Part shown: positions 36,031-43,438 of the stretch, piece after piece
How the letters are laid out: every line of letters begins with the position of its first letter
Numbering within the stretch: the first letter of the stretch is position 1
Assembly (NCBI GenBank): GCA_963581435.1
Contig: CAUZOL010000012.1
Coordinates: forward strand, 1-46,420
Direction of reading: 5' to 3'
Source: JABISG01 sp963581435
GTDB taxonomy: Bacteria > Planctomycetota > Planctomycetia > Planctomycetales > Planctomycetaceae
DNA: 46,420 nt
The notes under the pieces: generated by a model
Told to the model about the DNA's origin: nothing
The model's database searches: none
The model's input: the letters and a program-made list of their open reading frames with translations, nothing else
Translations under genes and position numbers: made by a program

Positions 36031-37494
36031 ATGATTTGCATCTCCGTCACTCCGACGTCGCGTAAACTTGCGAAGGTCGATATTCTCAATGCGTCGCGGA
36101 ACTGCGACATGATTGAAGTCTGTCTCGATCATCTGGCCAAGGAGCCGGACGTCGGCGATTTGATTTCCGGGTTCGACAAACCGATTCTCGTCTCCTGTCG
36201 CCGGAAGGCCGATGGGGGACATTTTACGGGGACCGAAGAGCAGCGGCTGGGATTGCTGCGGCAGGCAATTGGGGCGGGCCCCGATTACATCGAGCTGGAA
36301 CTCGATATCGCCGGCAGTGTGCCGCGTTTCGGGAAGACCAAGCGGGTCATCAGTTACACCAGCATCGATCGTCCGTTGGGTAAGATCGACGACATTTTCA
36401 TTGAGGCGTACAAGGCGAATGCCGATGTCGTCAAGTTTACCTGTCCCACGCCCAATCTCGATGCCGCCTGGCCGTTGCTGGCGGCGGTCGCCAAGAAACG
36501 CGAGTTGCCGGTGGTTGGCATGGGGCTGGGGCGGCCGGGCATCACATTTTCGCTGTTGGGTCGCAAATTCGGTTCGCCGTGGATTTACGCCGCCCTCGAA
36601 AAAGGGATGGAAGCCCACGAGGGACAGCCCAGCATCTTCGAGTTGGACGAACTGTACGACTGGAAGGAAATTGGCGAGAAGACCAAGCTCGTCGGTGTGG
36701 TTGGCTTCGGGCCGCGTGAGACGTTGACCGTCCGCATTCTGAATGCCGGTTTCAAGTTGCTCGAAAAAGAGACACGCTGTTTGCCGTTGGAAATTGGCGG
36801 CCTCGACAAACTGGCCAAACGGCTCGAAACGCTGCGGGTTAACATGCTCGTGGTGCGTCCGGAACTTTCGACGGAGGCATTGGAATTCGCCGAACACGCC
36901 GAAGAGGCCGCGCAACAGAGCGGTTACGCCGACCTGCTGCTCAAACAGAAGAACGGATGGAACGCCTACAACATGATTTGGCGCAGCGCGCTGAAGGCGA
37001 TTGAGGACAAGCTCGGCAAGGAAAACTCCGACGACCGTCCGCTCGACCGTCGAAATGTTCTGGTGGTGGGAGCCAACGGAACCGCGCAAGCAATGATTCA
37101 CGGCATTCACCGCCGCAAGGGCGTTGTTAGCGTAACGGCACCGAACGACAAGCAGGCGCAGCGCGTCGCAAAGCAATTCGGAATTCGCGTCGTCCCCTTT
37201 GCCAGTCTGTACGACACACTGGCCGACCTCGTTATACTGACCGATCCCAATCTGAAAATGGGTCATAAGAAATCGGAAATGAACGCGGGGTATTTTCGCA
37301 CGCATATGACCGTGCTCGATGTCTGCCGGTTACCGAGCGATTCCCCCTTCTGTTTTGAAGCGCGTCAGCGTGGCTGCAAAATCGTCGAACCGGCCGACGT
37401 CTACATCGACCAGCTTTCCGCCCAGTTCAAGGCGATTGCCGGACAGGATTTGCCGGTGGAGGCGTACCAGTCGATTCTGGCCGAGCAGAGGTGA
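36031..37494 (+). CDS. AroD-AroE fusion-like protein lacking expected catalytic residues
   Basis: The 487-residue protein has the layout of bifunctional type I 3-dehydroquinate dehydratase plus shikimate dehydrogenase. In the first domain the Schiff-base Lys (K135, ADVVKFTCPT) and E29 are present, but the catalytic His (usually SYHxF) is Thr (VISYTSIDRP, T110), the usual ELR Arg is C31, and the Arg of the SR motif is missing (GRPGITFSLLGRKFGS). In the second domain the HSxSP shikimate-binding motif reads ETLTVRILN, the catalytic Lys motif NVTxPxK reads NMLVVRPE, and the NTD aspartate is Ile (YNMIW). The nucleotide-binding GANGTAQAM remains. It thus looks like a pseudoenzyme or an enzyme with a new substrate. 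The ATG at 36031 begins the conserved MICISV start. DUF3592 and haem genes follow. Confidence 0.8.
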   Translation: MICISVTPTSRKLAKVDILNASRNCDMIEVCLDHLAKEPDVGDLISGFDKPILVSCRRKADGGHFTGTEEQRLGLLRQAIGAGPDYIELELDIAGSVPRFGKTKRVISYTSIDRPLGKIDDIFIEAYKANADVVKFTCPTPNLDAAWPLLAAVAKKRELPVVGMGLGRPGITFSLLGRKFGSPWIYAALEKGMEAHEGQPSIFELDELYDWKEIGEKTKLVGVVGFGPRETLTVRILNAGFKLLEKETRCLPLEIGGLDKLAKRLETLRVNMLVVRPELSTEALEFAEHAEEAAQQSGYADLLLKQKNGWNAYNMIWRSALKAIEDKLGKENSDDRPLDRRNVLVVGANGTAQAMIHGIHRRKGVVSVTAPNDKQAQRVAKQFGIRVVPFASLYDTLADLVILTDPNLKMGHKKSEMNAGYFRTHMTVLDVCRLPSDSPFCFEARQRGCKIVEPADVYIDQLSAQFKAIAGQDLPVEAYQSILAEQR

Positions 37495-37537
37495 CTGAGG
37501 GACAGCGTTGGTACATCTGGATGGCGGAGCATGTCGG

Positions 37538-38038
37538 ATGAAGCGTCGAACGATGCCGACTATCCGTGAAGTTCTGATGGCCGTCATTGGAATCGGGTGG
37601 CTTGGCTGTTCGACCTACATGGTGATTGACAGCATCAGCACACGCGATACCAATTCAGTTCGAGGAGTCGTTTTGGCCTCGCGCGTCATCAAGGATGGAG
37701 GAACATCGGGGCAATATTTAGTTCCGAGAGTCGAATACCAATACGTCGTAGCCGCGCAGCGTTTTCGCGGCATCTGGCTCGGCCTTCCTGAGAATAGACG
37801 GATGGCGAACTGGACTGCTGCACGTTTCGCCCCTGGAACAAATTGTGCAGTTTTTTACAATCCGGCGACTCCAAGCGACGCGTCGTTGGAGAAGCGACCG
37901 ACAACGTTGCGAATGTTCTTGGCGATGATGCCTGGATTGGTAGGGCTTGTCTTACTTACAGCTGTGATCGCCTACTACGTGTTGCGCCGAGTAAGGGCTT
38001 CAACTGGCGCGCAGACGGCTGTTGAATCCACTCATTGA
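37538..38038 (+). CDS. DUF3592 membrane protein
   Basis: The 166-residue protein has two membrane segments, at residues about 10-30 and 128-150 (LAMMPGLVGLVLLTAVIAYYVL), enclosing an outer domain that matches the DUF3592 pattern: GVVLASRVI, a central PRVEYQYVVAAQRFRG and the closing NCAVFYNPATPSDASLE. The CxVxYNPxxPxxA-type ending is the most recognisable part. Function is unknown. The ATG at 37538 is preferred to a TTG at 37508; another ATG lies 15 nt later. It lies 43 nt after the AroDE-like stop and is likely cotranscribed with it. Confidence 0.75.
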   Translation: MKRRTMPTIREVLMAVIGIGWLGCSTYMVIDSISTRDTNSVRGVVLASRVIKDGGTSGQYLVPRVEYQYVVAAQRFRGIWLGLPENRRMANWTAARFAPGTNCAVFYNPATPSDASLEKRPTTLRMFLAMMPGLVGLVLLTAVIAYYVLRRVRASTGAQTAVESTH

Positions 38039-38141
38039 CCAAGACTGCCAGCGTATATCGAGAATCTGCCATACGTGATATCGTGTTGTTTGGTCTTGTT
38101 TATTTCCGCCCATGTTCTTTCACAAGATTCCGTCTTTCAAC

Positions 38142-38648
38142 ATGGCAATTGAACGAATCGAGTGGCAGTGTCCGCAGTGTGAACGGCGTTATGCGATTCC
38201 CGCTAATTTACCCCGCCCAACGTCTTGCCCGAAATGTCAGCCGGATGACGAACAGGCGGCAGTGCCAGCCGTGACGCAGCAGTCCGATAGCACTTTCGCC
38301 GACAGTTCCAACTTGGAACCGCCGTTAAGGGCCGACGTAGAGTTTGAGGCAGCGGCGGGTGAACGAGACGCTGCGGCCGGTCGCTAGCGCCGAAAATATC
38401 CGGCGCTGCGCGTCATCTCGTTGTTCTATCGCTGCCTGGCGGCGGTAATTATTCTGGCGACGGTGGTGGCATTTGTTGCGGGCGTCGTGGCCGTTTTTCA
38501 GGCCAATGATCAGTCGGAGCGTTGGGCCGCCGTTGGTATTGGTCTCGGTTCGTTGGTGGGCGGCGCATTCTGGAGTGTCACCGTTTTGGCGTTTGCCGAG
38601 CTGATAAAATTGATGCTCGACATCGAACAGAACACGCGGCAGCGATGA
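38142..38648 (+). pseudogene. Zinc-ribbon transmembrane protein with an in-frame TAG
   Basis: A single frame encodes an N-terminal zinc ribbon (WQCPQCERRYAIPANLP followed by SCPKCQPD, CxxC...CxxC), an acidic linker, and, past a TAG at 38385-38387, a basic segment RRKYPALRVISLFYRC and two membrane helices (LAAVIILATVVAFVAGVVAVF and a second one) ending KLMLDIEQNTRQR. The second part has no ATG of its own; its first candidate start is TTG at 38421, in the middle of the conserved RRKYPAL segment. In related proteins the ribbon and the RRKYPAL-TM part are one chain, so I read the TAG (codon 82) as a nonsense mutation or error. An ATG at 38112 is an alternative start. Two separate small proteins is the other possibility. 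Confidence 0.65.
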
Positions 38649-38852
38649 ATATGCGTGCCGTTTTCTATCTGGCCCGACACGTGCCACAGGCCGACATTCG
38701 GACATCGAATCTACCCGGTCTTCCTACCTGGAACACGAATATCGCCATTGACCTCGAATTTGTGCGGAAATATGCCTCCAAATCGCACTGCCTGTAGGAT
38801 GGCCTCTCAGTGTATAATCAACTCACGTCGAATTCCGGCGGCGAGAACCAAT

Positions 38853-38856
38853 GGAG
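38853..38856 (+). promoter_or_regulatory. Ribosome site deciding the HemX-like start
   Basis: GGAG, followed by AGG, lies 7 nt before ATG 38864. The longer frame, from a GTG at 38810, has no such site, and its extra residues look non-coding. Confidence 0.6.
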
Positions 38857-38863
38857 AGGTTGG

Positions 38864-39721
38864 ATGCCAAGTGTGACTGTATTCTGTTTTTTGGCGAGCT
38901 ACGCGGTTGCCTTCGGGCTGGAGATTGCGCGGTGGTTTCGGAAAATTTCGATCAACCGCATTGTCGTCCTCGTCGCCGCAGCCGCCGGCATGGTCGCCCA
39001 TACGATCTATTTGCTCAATCGCAGCGGGCAAACCGGAAAGCCGCCGCTGTTGAGCTCAACACACGACTGGATGCTCGTGCTGGCTTGGCTGGTGATTGGA
39101 TCGTACCTGCTTCTGACGGCCCTCAACCGCAAGTTGCCATTGGGGGTGTTTCTGTTGCCCGTGGTGATTGTTCTGATCATCATGGCGTATTTCGTCAGCG
39201 ACGGTCCCAATCTTCGCGTCGGGCCGAAAGCTGCCATCGAACAGGCCCATAGTGGCTGGGTTATGCTCCATGCCACGTTGTTGGTGTTTGGTATCACCGG
39301 TGTTGTGGTCGGTTTTGTGCTGAGCGTGATGTACCTTTATCAGCATCGAAGGTTGAAACATCATCAGGCGATGGCCAACGATTTGGCTTTACCCAGCCTT
39401 GAGCGGTTAGCGCGACTGAACCGCTCGGCGGTCATCATCTCGGTGCCGCTGCTCACATTGGGAATGCTATTTGGCGTTTTTATGGGCCTTCTTTCCCGCA
39501 AGGGGCCGAATCCCATTTCATTCGCCGACCCGATCGTCATCAGTAACAGTATTGTCTGGTTGGTGATGCTCGTGTTTTTCGTCTGGTTATTGGCAACCAG
39601 GCGACCGGTCGGGAAACAGGTGGCCTGGACAACTATCTGGGCGTTCGGCTTCCTGCTGGTAACTATCATCAGCCTGCAGGTGTTAACCGGCGACCTCGAT
39701 GTAATTCAAACGTGGCACTAG
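38864..39721 (+). CDS. HemX/CcsA-like integral membrane protein
   Basis: The 285-residue protein has about eight membrane helices and the pattern of the CcsA/CcmC/HemX family. Conserved histidines that may bind haem are in MVAHTIYLLNR, STHDWML and GWVMLHATLLVFG. The tryptophan-rich WWD haem-handling motif of true cytochrome c assembly factors is not visible, which fits HemX-like proteins. HemX genes are often next to hemA and are thought to stabilise or limit glutamyl-tRNA reductase; hemA follows here after 97 nt. It would sit in the inner membrane. The start is set by the GGAG site. A role in haem synthesis control is inferred from context. Confidence 0.8.
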   Translation: MPSVTVFCFLASYAVAFGLEIARWFRKISINRIVVLVAAAAGMVAHTIYLLNRSGQTGKPPLLSSTHDWMLVLAWLVIGSYLLLTALNRKLPLGVFLLPVVIVLIIMAYFVSDGPNLRVGPKAAIEQAHSGWVMLHATLLVFGITGVVVGFVLSVMYLYQHRRLKHHQAMANDLALPSLERLARLNRSAVIISVPLLTLGMLFGVFMGLLSRKGPNPISFADPIVISNSIVWLVMLVFFVWLLATRRPVGKQVAWTTIWAFGFLLVTIISLQVLTGDLDVIQTWH

Positions 39722-39769
39722 AAAAAGCCAAGCGTCGAGTGTCTAGAGCTGAGAGCCAGGAAAGCAAAG

Positions 39770-39791
39770 CCCACGGGCTGCGGCCCGTGGG
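39770..39791. repeat. REP-like GC palindrome, copy 3
   Basis: CCCACGGGC and GCCCGTGGG arms flank a 4-nt loop in the 97-nt gap between the HemX-like gene and hemA. Same family as the palindromes at 14863 and 23035. Just 16 nt upstream of the hemA ribosome site, it could influence hemA expression at the RNA level. Confidence 0.65.
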
Positions 39792-39806
39792 ATCTGAAAT
39801 GACGTT

Positions 39807-39810
39807 GGAG
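39807..39810 (+). promoter_or_regulatory. Ribosome site deciding the TTG start of hemA
   Basis: GGAG lies 8 nt before TTG 39819, the only start codon that lets the conserved N-terminus begin. The nearby ATG at 39799 is out of frame. Confidence 0.65.
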
Positions 39811-39818
39811 TTTGTTCT

Positions 39819-41099
39819 TTGAATCTGCAAGTGGTCTATTGCAATCATCATTCCGCGGCGCTGGCGGTGCGCGAACGGTTGGCGTTCTCGTCTGAGGAAT
39901 TATTACACGCTGCCTACGATCGGCTGCGCGTCGATTTTCCCGACTCAGAAATCGTTGTGCTTTCAACCTGTAACCGCGTTGAACTGTATGCGGCCCACGA
40001 ATCGCCCGACGAAGCGCCGACGCATCAGCAGATTGCGAGGTTCTTCGCCGACTTCCACCAGATTCCACTCGACGAATTCGTCGATGATCTCTTGGAGCAA
40101 ACCGGGCCGGACGCCGTGCGGCATTTGTTCGAGGTCACTTCCAGCGTCGATAGCATGGTGCTGGGTGAGCCGCAGATTGTCAGCCAGGTGAAAGAGGCCT
40201 ACGACGTCGCGATGAAAAACGACGCCTGTGGGCCGTTGACCAATGCATTATTTCAGGGAGCGTTAAGAGTCTCGGCACGCGTGCGGACCGAAACCAAACT
40301 GTCCGAAGGTCGCGTCTCCATTGCCAGCGTCGCCGTCGGCGAATTCGGCAAGAGTATTTTCGACCGCTTCGACGACAAAACGGTACTCATTATTGGTGCC
40401 GGCGAGATGGCGGAGGAAACTCTTCGTTATCTGAAAGAGGAAGGTGTTCGCGATATCATCGTCGTCAACCGCAGCCTGAAACGTGCTGAAGAGTTGGCTG
40501 CTGAGTGGGGCGGCCGAACGGAGCCGTTCGACAAGCTCGACGAATGCCTGGTCGCCGCCGACGTGATTGTGAGTACAACCGGTGCCGACCGACCGATCAT
40601 TGATGTTCCGCGGTTTCAGCAGGTGCTGGAGAAGCGGGAGGGAAGGGCGGTATTCGTTCTCGATTTGGGAGCGCCTCGCGATTTCGAACCGGCCGTCGGC
40701 GAGATCGACGATAGTGTCTTCCTGTACGACATTGACAGCTTGGAGCAAACCTGCGAACGCAATCGGGGCAAACGCGTTAAAGAGATCGAACGTGCGCAGC
40801 GGCTGATTGAAGAGGAGACCGCGAAATTTATGCACGATGTTTATCACCAGGCGACAGGCCCGGTGGTCAAACGATTGCGCGAGGAATGGCACGACATCCG
40901 CCGGCAGGAAGTCGAACGGCTTAATAAGAAATTGAGCCACCTCGCCGCTGAAGACGTTCGTGAAATCGAACAGTCGATCGAACGAATCGTCAACAAGCTG
41001 TTGCACCCGCCGCTAAAGGCCCTGAAGGATGAAGCGAAAGAGGGTACGCCTCACGGGCTAATCGACGCGATGAAACGGTTGTTTCATCTCGGTGACTGA
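39819..41099 (+). CDS. hemA: Glutamyl-tRNA reductase
   Basis: The 426-residue enzyme reduces glutamyl-tRNA(Glu) to glutamate-1-semialdehyde with NADPH, the first committed step of the C5 route to haem. The N-terminal catalytic domain contains VVLSTCNRVELYA with the nucleophile C51, and SMVLGEPQIVSQVK. The Rossmann domain begins KTVLIIGAGEMAEETLRYL and carries VVNRSLKRAEELA. A C-terminal helical dimerisation domain, KRLREEWHDIRRQEVERLNKK and beyond, completes it. The length is normal. It starts at TTG, supported by GGAG 8 nt upstream, a weak start that may keep expression low. The HemX-like gene lies just upstream. The next steps of the pathway (hemL, hemB) are not in the window. Confidence 0.95.
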   Translation: MNLQVVYCNHHSAALAVRERLAFSSEELLHAAYDRLRVDFPDSEIVVLSTCNRVELYAAHESPDEAPTHQQIARFFADFHQIPLDEFVDDLLEQTGPDAVRHLFEVTSSVDSMVLGEPQIVSQVKEAYDVAMKNDACGPLTNALFQGALRVSARVRTETKLSEGRVSIASVAVGEFGKSIFDRFDDKTVLIIGAGEMAEETLRYLKEEGVRDIIVVNRSLKRAEELAAEWGGRTEPFDKLDECLVAADVIVSTTGADRPIIDVPRFQQVLEKREGRAVFVLDLGAPRDFEPAVGEIDDSVFLYDIDSLEQTCERNRGKRVKEIERAQRLIEEETAKFMHDVYHQATGPVVKRLREEWHDIRRQEVERLNKKLSHLAAEDVREIEQSIERIVNKLLHPPLKALKDEAKEGTPHGLIDAMKRLFHLGD

Positions 41100-41198
41100 C
41101 GGTAACTGCTGATTGATTGTTTATGTCGATTAAAGCCTGAATCGCAAGTTGTGAAGTTGCGAATTTGGCTTGACGGGAGACAAGAGCCCCAAGTATTT

Positions 41199-41269
41199 AA
41201 GCCTGAAGCGCAAGCGAAGGAGCTTGCTGGCATCGCCTTGGAGTCATCCTTCGCTTGCGCTTCAGGCTT
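41199..41269. terminator. Long inverted repeat between convergent genes
   Basis: Perfect 23-bp arms (41199-41221 and 41247-41269), made of AAGCCTGAAGCGCAAGCGAAGGA and its complement, enclose a 25-nt loop. It lies between the convergent hemA and NuoEF-fusion genes, so it could end transcription from both sides, although U-runs are weak. The sequence resembles an interspersed repeat seen in planctomycete genomes as I remember them, so it may be a repeat element doing double duty. Confidence 0.6.
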
Positions 41270-41289
41270 TGATTTTGCAGCGTTCTACG

Positions 41290-42918
41290 CTACGGCGCCT
41301 CGCCGGGGAACTGCTTCAGCATCGAAAGAATCGGATTCAGGGCGACCTGTCCCAGGCCGCAAATTGACGTCTGTTCGAGCGTCTCGCCGAGCTCGGTCAG
41401 CACCTGCAGCTCTGTCGTTTCGCGACTGCCGTCCTGTACGCCTTCGAGCAGTTCGACCGCTTTTTCGCTGCCGATGCGGCAGGGTACACATTTGCCGCAC
41501 GACTCGTTGCGGAAGAAGCGGACAATGTTGGTTGCTAATACGAACAGGTCGCGGGTGTCGTCGATCACGATGACCGCACCGGTGCCGAGCATGCTGCCGG
41601 CTTGCTGCATCGCTTCGAAATCGAGTGGCGTGTTCGCGTGGGCGGCGGTGAGGAAGTTTGAACTGGCTCCGCCGGGCAAGAATGCCTTCAACGCTCGTCC
41701 ATTTCGCATGCCGCCAGCTCGCTCGATGAGTTCCGCAACCGTCGTGCCGACCGGAATTTCGTACACACCCGGTTTCGCGATGTCACCGGAAACTGAAACG
41801 AATTTCAGGCCGGCATAATTTCCCGCTGCTTGTTCGTTCCACCACCCGCTGCCGTGATGCACGATGGACGTTGCCAGCGCAAATGTCTCGACGTTGTTGA
41901 TGAGCGTCGGTTTGCCCCAGAGACCGTACGTGCCGGGATAGGGCGGCTTAATGCGCGGCTCTCCGCGTTTATCTTCCAGCGCTTCCAGCAGCGCTGTTTC
42001 TTCGCCGAGAATATACCCGCCGGGAGAGATGAAGATTTCGATATCGAAGTTGCATCCAGAACCGGCAGCGTTGTCCCCCAGGATGCCGGCTGCCTGGGCG
42101 CGGGCGATTTCGGCTTCCAAGGCGCGCCGTTGTTGTTCGTATTCATGCCGGATGTAAACGATGCCCTGTTCGGCGCCGATGGTCAGTCCGGCCAGCAGCA
42201 TGCCCTCGACAACCAGATGGGGCAACGTTTCGAGAATGACGCGGTCTTTGAATGTCCCCGGCTCGCTCTCGTCGGCATTGCAAATCACATATTTGGGTTC
42301 CGCCTGCTCGTGGGCCACAAGCTCCCACTTTTGCCCGGTGGGGAATCCGGCACCGCCCATGCCGCGGAGATTGCTCGACTTGAGTGGGGCAATACAGGCC
42401 GCGCCCACATCGTTTTTTCCAGCGGTCAGCGCCTTCACGGTGCCGTAGCGGTCGGCCGTTGTCCGGTAGGGATCGCACTTCCACTGCGGCGATGCCGCGG
42501 GGGACTCATCAGGGGGCAATTTGCCTGGCTCGTTTATGAGTTCGAGCAGCGCATCGAAATCGGACACGGTTTCCTGCGGCACGGGTGTCTCGTTAATCGA
42601 AATCGCAGGAGCCGTCTCACAACGGCCGAGGCACGACACTTCATGCAGTTCGACGTCGCCGTTGTTGTGCAAGCTGCTGCGCAGTTCAGATGTGAGTTCC
42701 CCGCAGCCCCGCATGGAGCAGACCACGTCGCGGCAAACATGAACGGCGGCCGTTGGTGGAGCCGTGCGACGAAAGTGCGGGTAGAAGCTGACCAATCCTT
42801 CGAGTCGATAGAGTGGAACACGCTCGCGGGTGGACAGTTCACGCAGCGCAGCCTCGTCGATAAATCCTCGCTGCTGTTGAAGCTGCATCAACTCTCTGAG
42901 CAGTCTCACCGCCGGCAC
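41290..42918 (-). CDS. NuoE-NuoF fusion (NADH dehydrogenase-type flavoprotein subunit)
   Basis: The 542-residue protein fuses a NuoE-like thioredoxin-fold [2Fe-2S] domain to a NuoF-like flavoprotein. The first part has RVPLYRLEGLVSFYPHF and the four cluster cysteines in VCRDVVC and CLGRC. The second has the FMN/NADH segment RGMGGAGFPTGQKWEL, the CNADESEPGTFKDR loop, GAYICGEETAL-like GGYILGEETALLEALE, and the [4Fe-4S] motif ESCGKCVPCRIG plus a later Cys in SICGLGQ. This resembles HoxF of NAD-linked hydrogenases and flavoproteins of NAD-linked formate dehydrogenases. No NuoG, hydrogenase or formate dehydrogenase gene is adjacent, so its partner is elsewhere. The start is a GTG at 42918; ATG 42888 is the alternative. 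Confidence 0.88.
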   Translation of the reverse strand: MPAVRLLRELMQLQQQRGFIDEAALRELSTRERVPLYRLEGLVSFYPHFRRTAPPTAAVHVCRDVVCSMRGCGELTSELRSSLHNNGDVELHEVSCLGRCETAPAISINETPVPQETVSDFDALLELINEPGKLPPDESPAASPQWKCDPYRTTADRYGTVKALTAGKNDVGAACIAPLKSSNLRGMGGAGFPTGQKWELVAHEQAEPKYVICNADESEPGTFKDRVILETLPHLVVEGMLLAGLTIGAEQGIVYIRHEYEQQRRALEAEIARAQAAGILGDNAAGSGCNFDIEIFISPGGYILGEETALLEALEDKRGEPRIKPPYPGTYGLWGKPTLINNVETFALATSIVHHGSGWWNEQAAGNYAGLKFVSVSGDIAKPGVYEIPVGTTVAELIERAGGMRNGRALKAFLPGGASSNFLTAAHANTPLDFEAMQQAGSMLGTGAVIVIDDTRDLFVLATNIVRFFRNESCGKCVPCRIGSEKAVELLEGVQDGSRETTELQVLTELGETLEQTSICGLGQVALNPILSMLKQFPGEAP

Positions 42919-42952
42919 CTCGTCGCAAATGATTCTCGACTTTGGGTTAAAA

Positions 42953-43333
42953 TCACCAACTGTGGACGGAAACGGCCACGGCCGCCGACAGTGCGGCGAA
43001 CATCAGCAACAGCATGCCCGCACATCCTCCTGCACTCACCGTCGCAATACCGTGCCGACTGCCGAGCGACTCCACATAATCCTTCGCATCCTTCAGGCCG
43101 CAACCGGCTTTGTCGCGGTAGATCTTGATGGCGTGAATCTTCTTGCCTGCGCGCAGCAATTCCAGAAGTTGGGAATCGCCGGGGTTTGTTGGTGCGGCGT
43201 CCTCGGTCGGTGAACGACTTGCTGGCTCACTGGCATACGGGTTGGCCAGTGTGTCTTCGAGCGCCGCGCCGCAGGCGGAGCAGAAACTCGATGTCGATGC
43301 GTTATCGGCATTGCAAGTCGGGCAACTCGGCAT
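42953..43333 (-). CDS. Zinc ribbon, L7/L12-CTD-like domain and C-terminal membrane helix
   Basis: The 126-residue protein starts with a zinc ribbon (SCPTCNADNASTSSFCSACG, two CxxC pairs). After an acidic linker comes a segment like the C-terminal domain of ribosomal protein L7/L12: LLRAGKKIHAIKIYRDKAG followed by CGLKDAKDYVESLG. A membrane helix near the end (AGMLLLMFAALSAAVAVSV) makes it tail-anchored. In ribosomes the L7/L12 domain recruits translation factors; in membrane proteins of this type its role is not known. The ATG at 43333 is preferred to one 30 nt upstream. It is upstream of the NuoEF-fusion gene on the same strand, 34 nt away, and may be cotranscribed. Confidence 0.7.
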   Translation of the reverse strand: MPSCPTCNADNASTSSFCSACGAALEDTLANPYASEPASRSPTEDAAPTNPGDSQLLELLRAGKKIHAIKIYRDKAGCGLKDAKDYVESLGSRHGIATVSAGGCAGMLLLMFAALSAAVAVSVHSW

Positions 43334-43438
43334 GGAACGATTCACTTCCAGGTGTTGCGGCATCGATTGGAATAACTGTTCGTGTCAATTTTTTGACGTA
43401 ACAGCATCCGAACAGTGTCATCTTTGTTTAAAAACCGC

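Noticed and set aside
35989..37305. 438-codon open frame antisense to the AroDE-like gene
   Set aside because: No recognisable protein pattern; it is a shadow of the plus-strand gene, whose family features are clear.
41830..43128. 432-codon plus-strand frame opposite the NuoEF fusion
   Set aside because: Composition and lack of motifs show a shadow; the minus strand holds the intact cofactor motifs.
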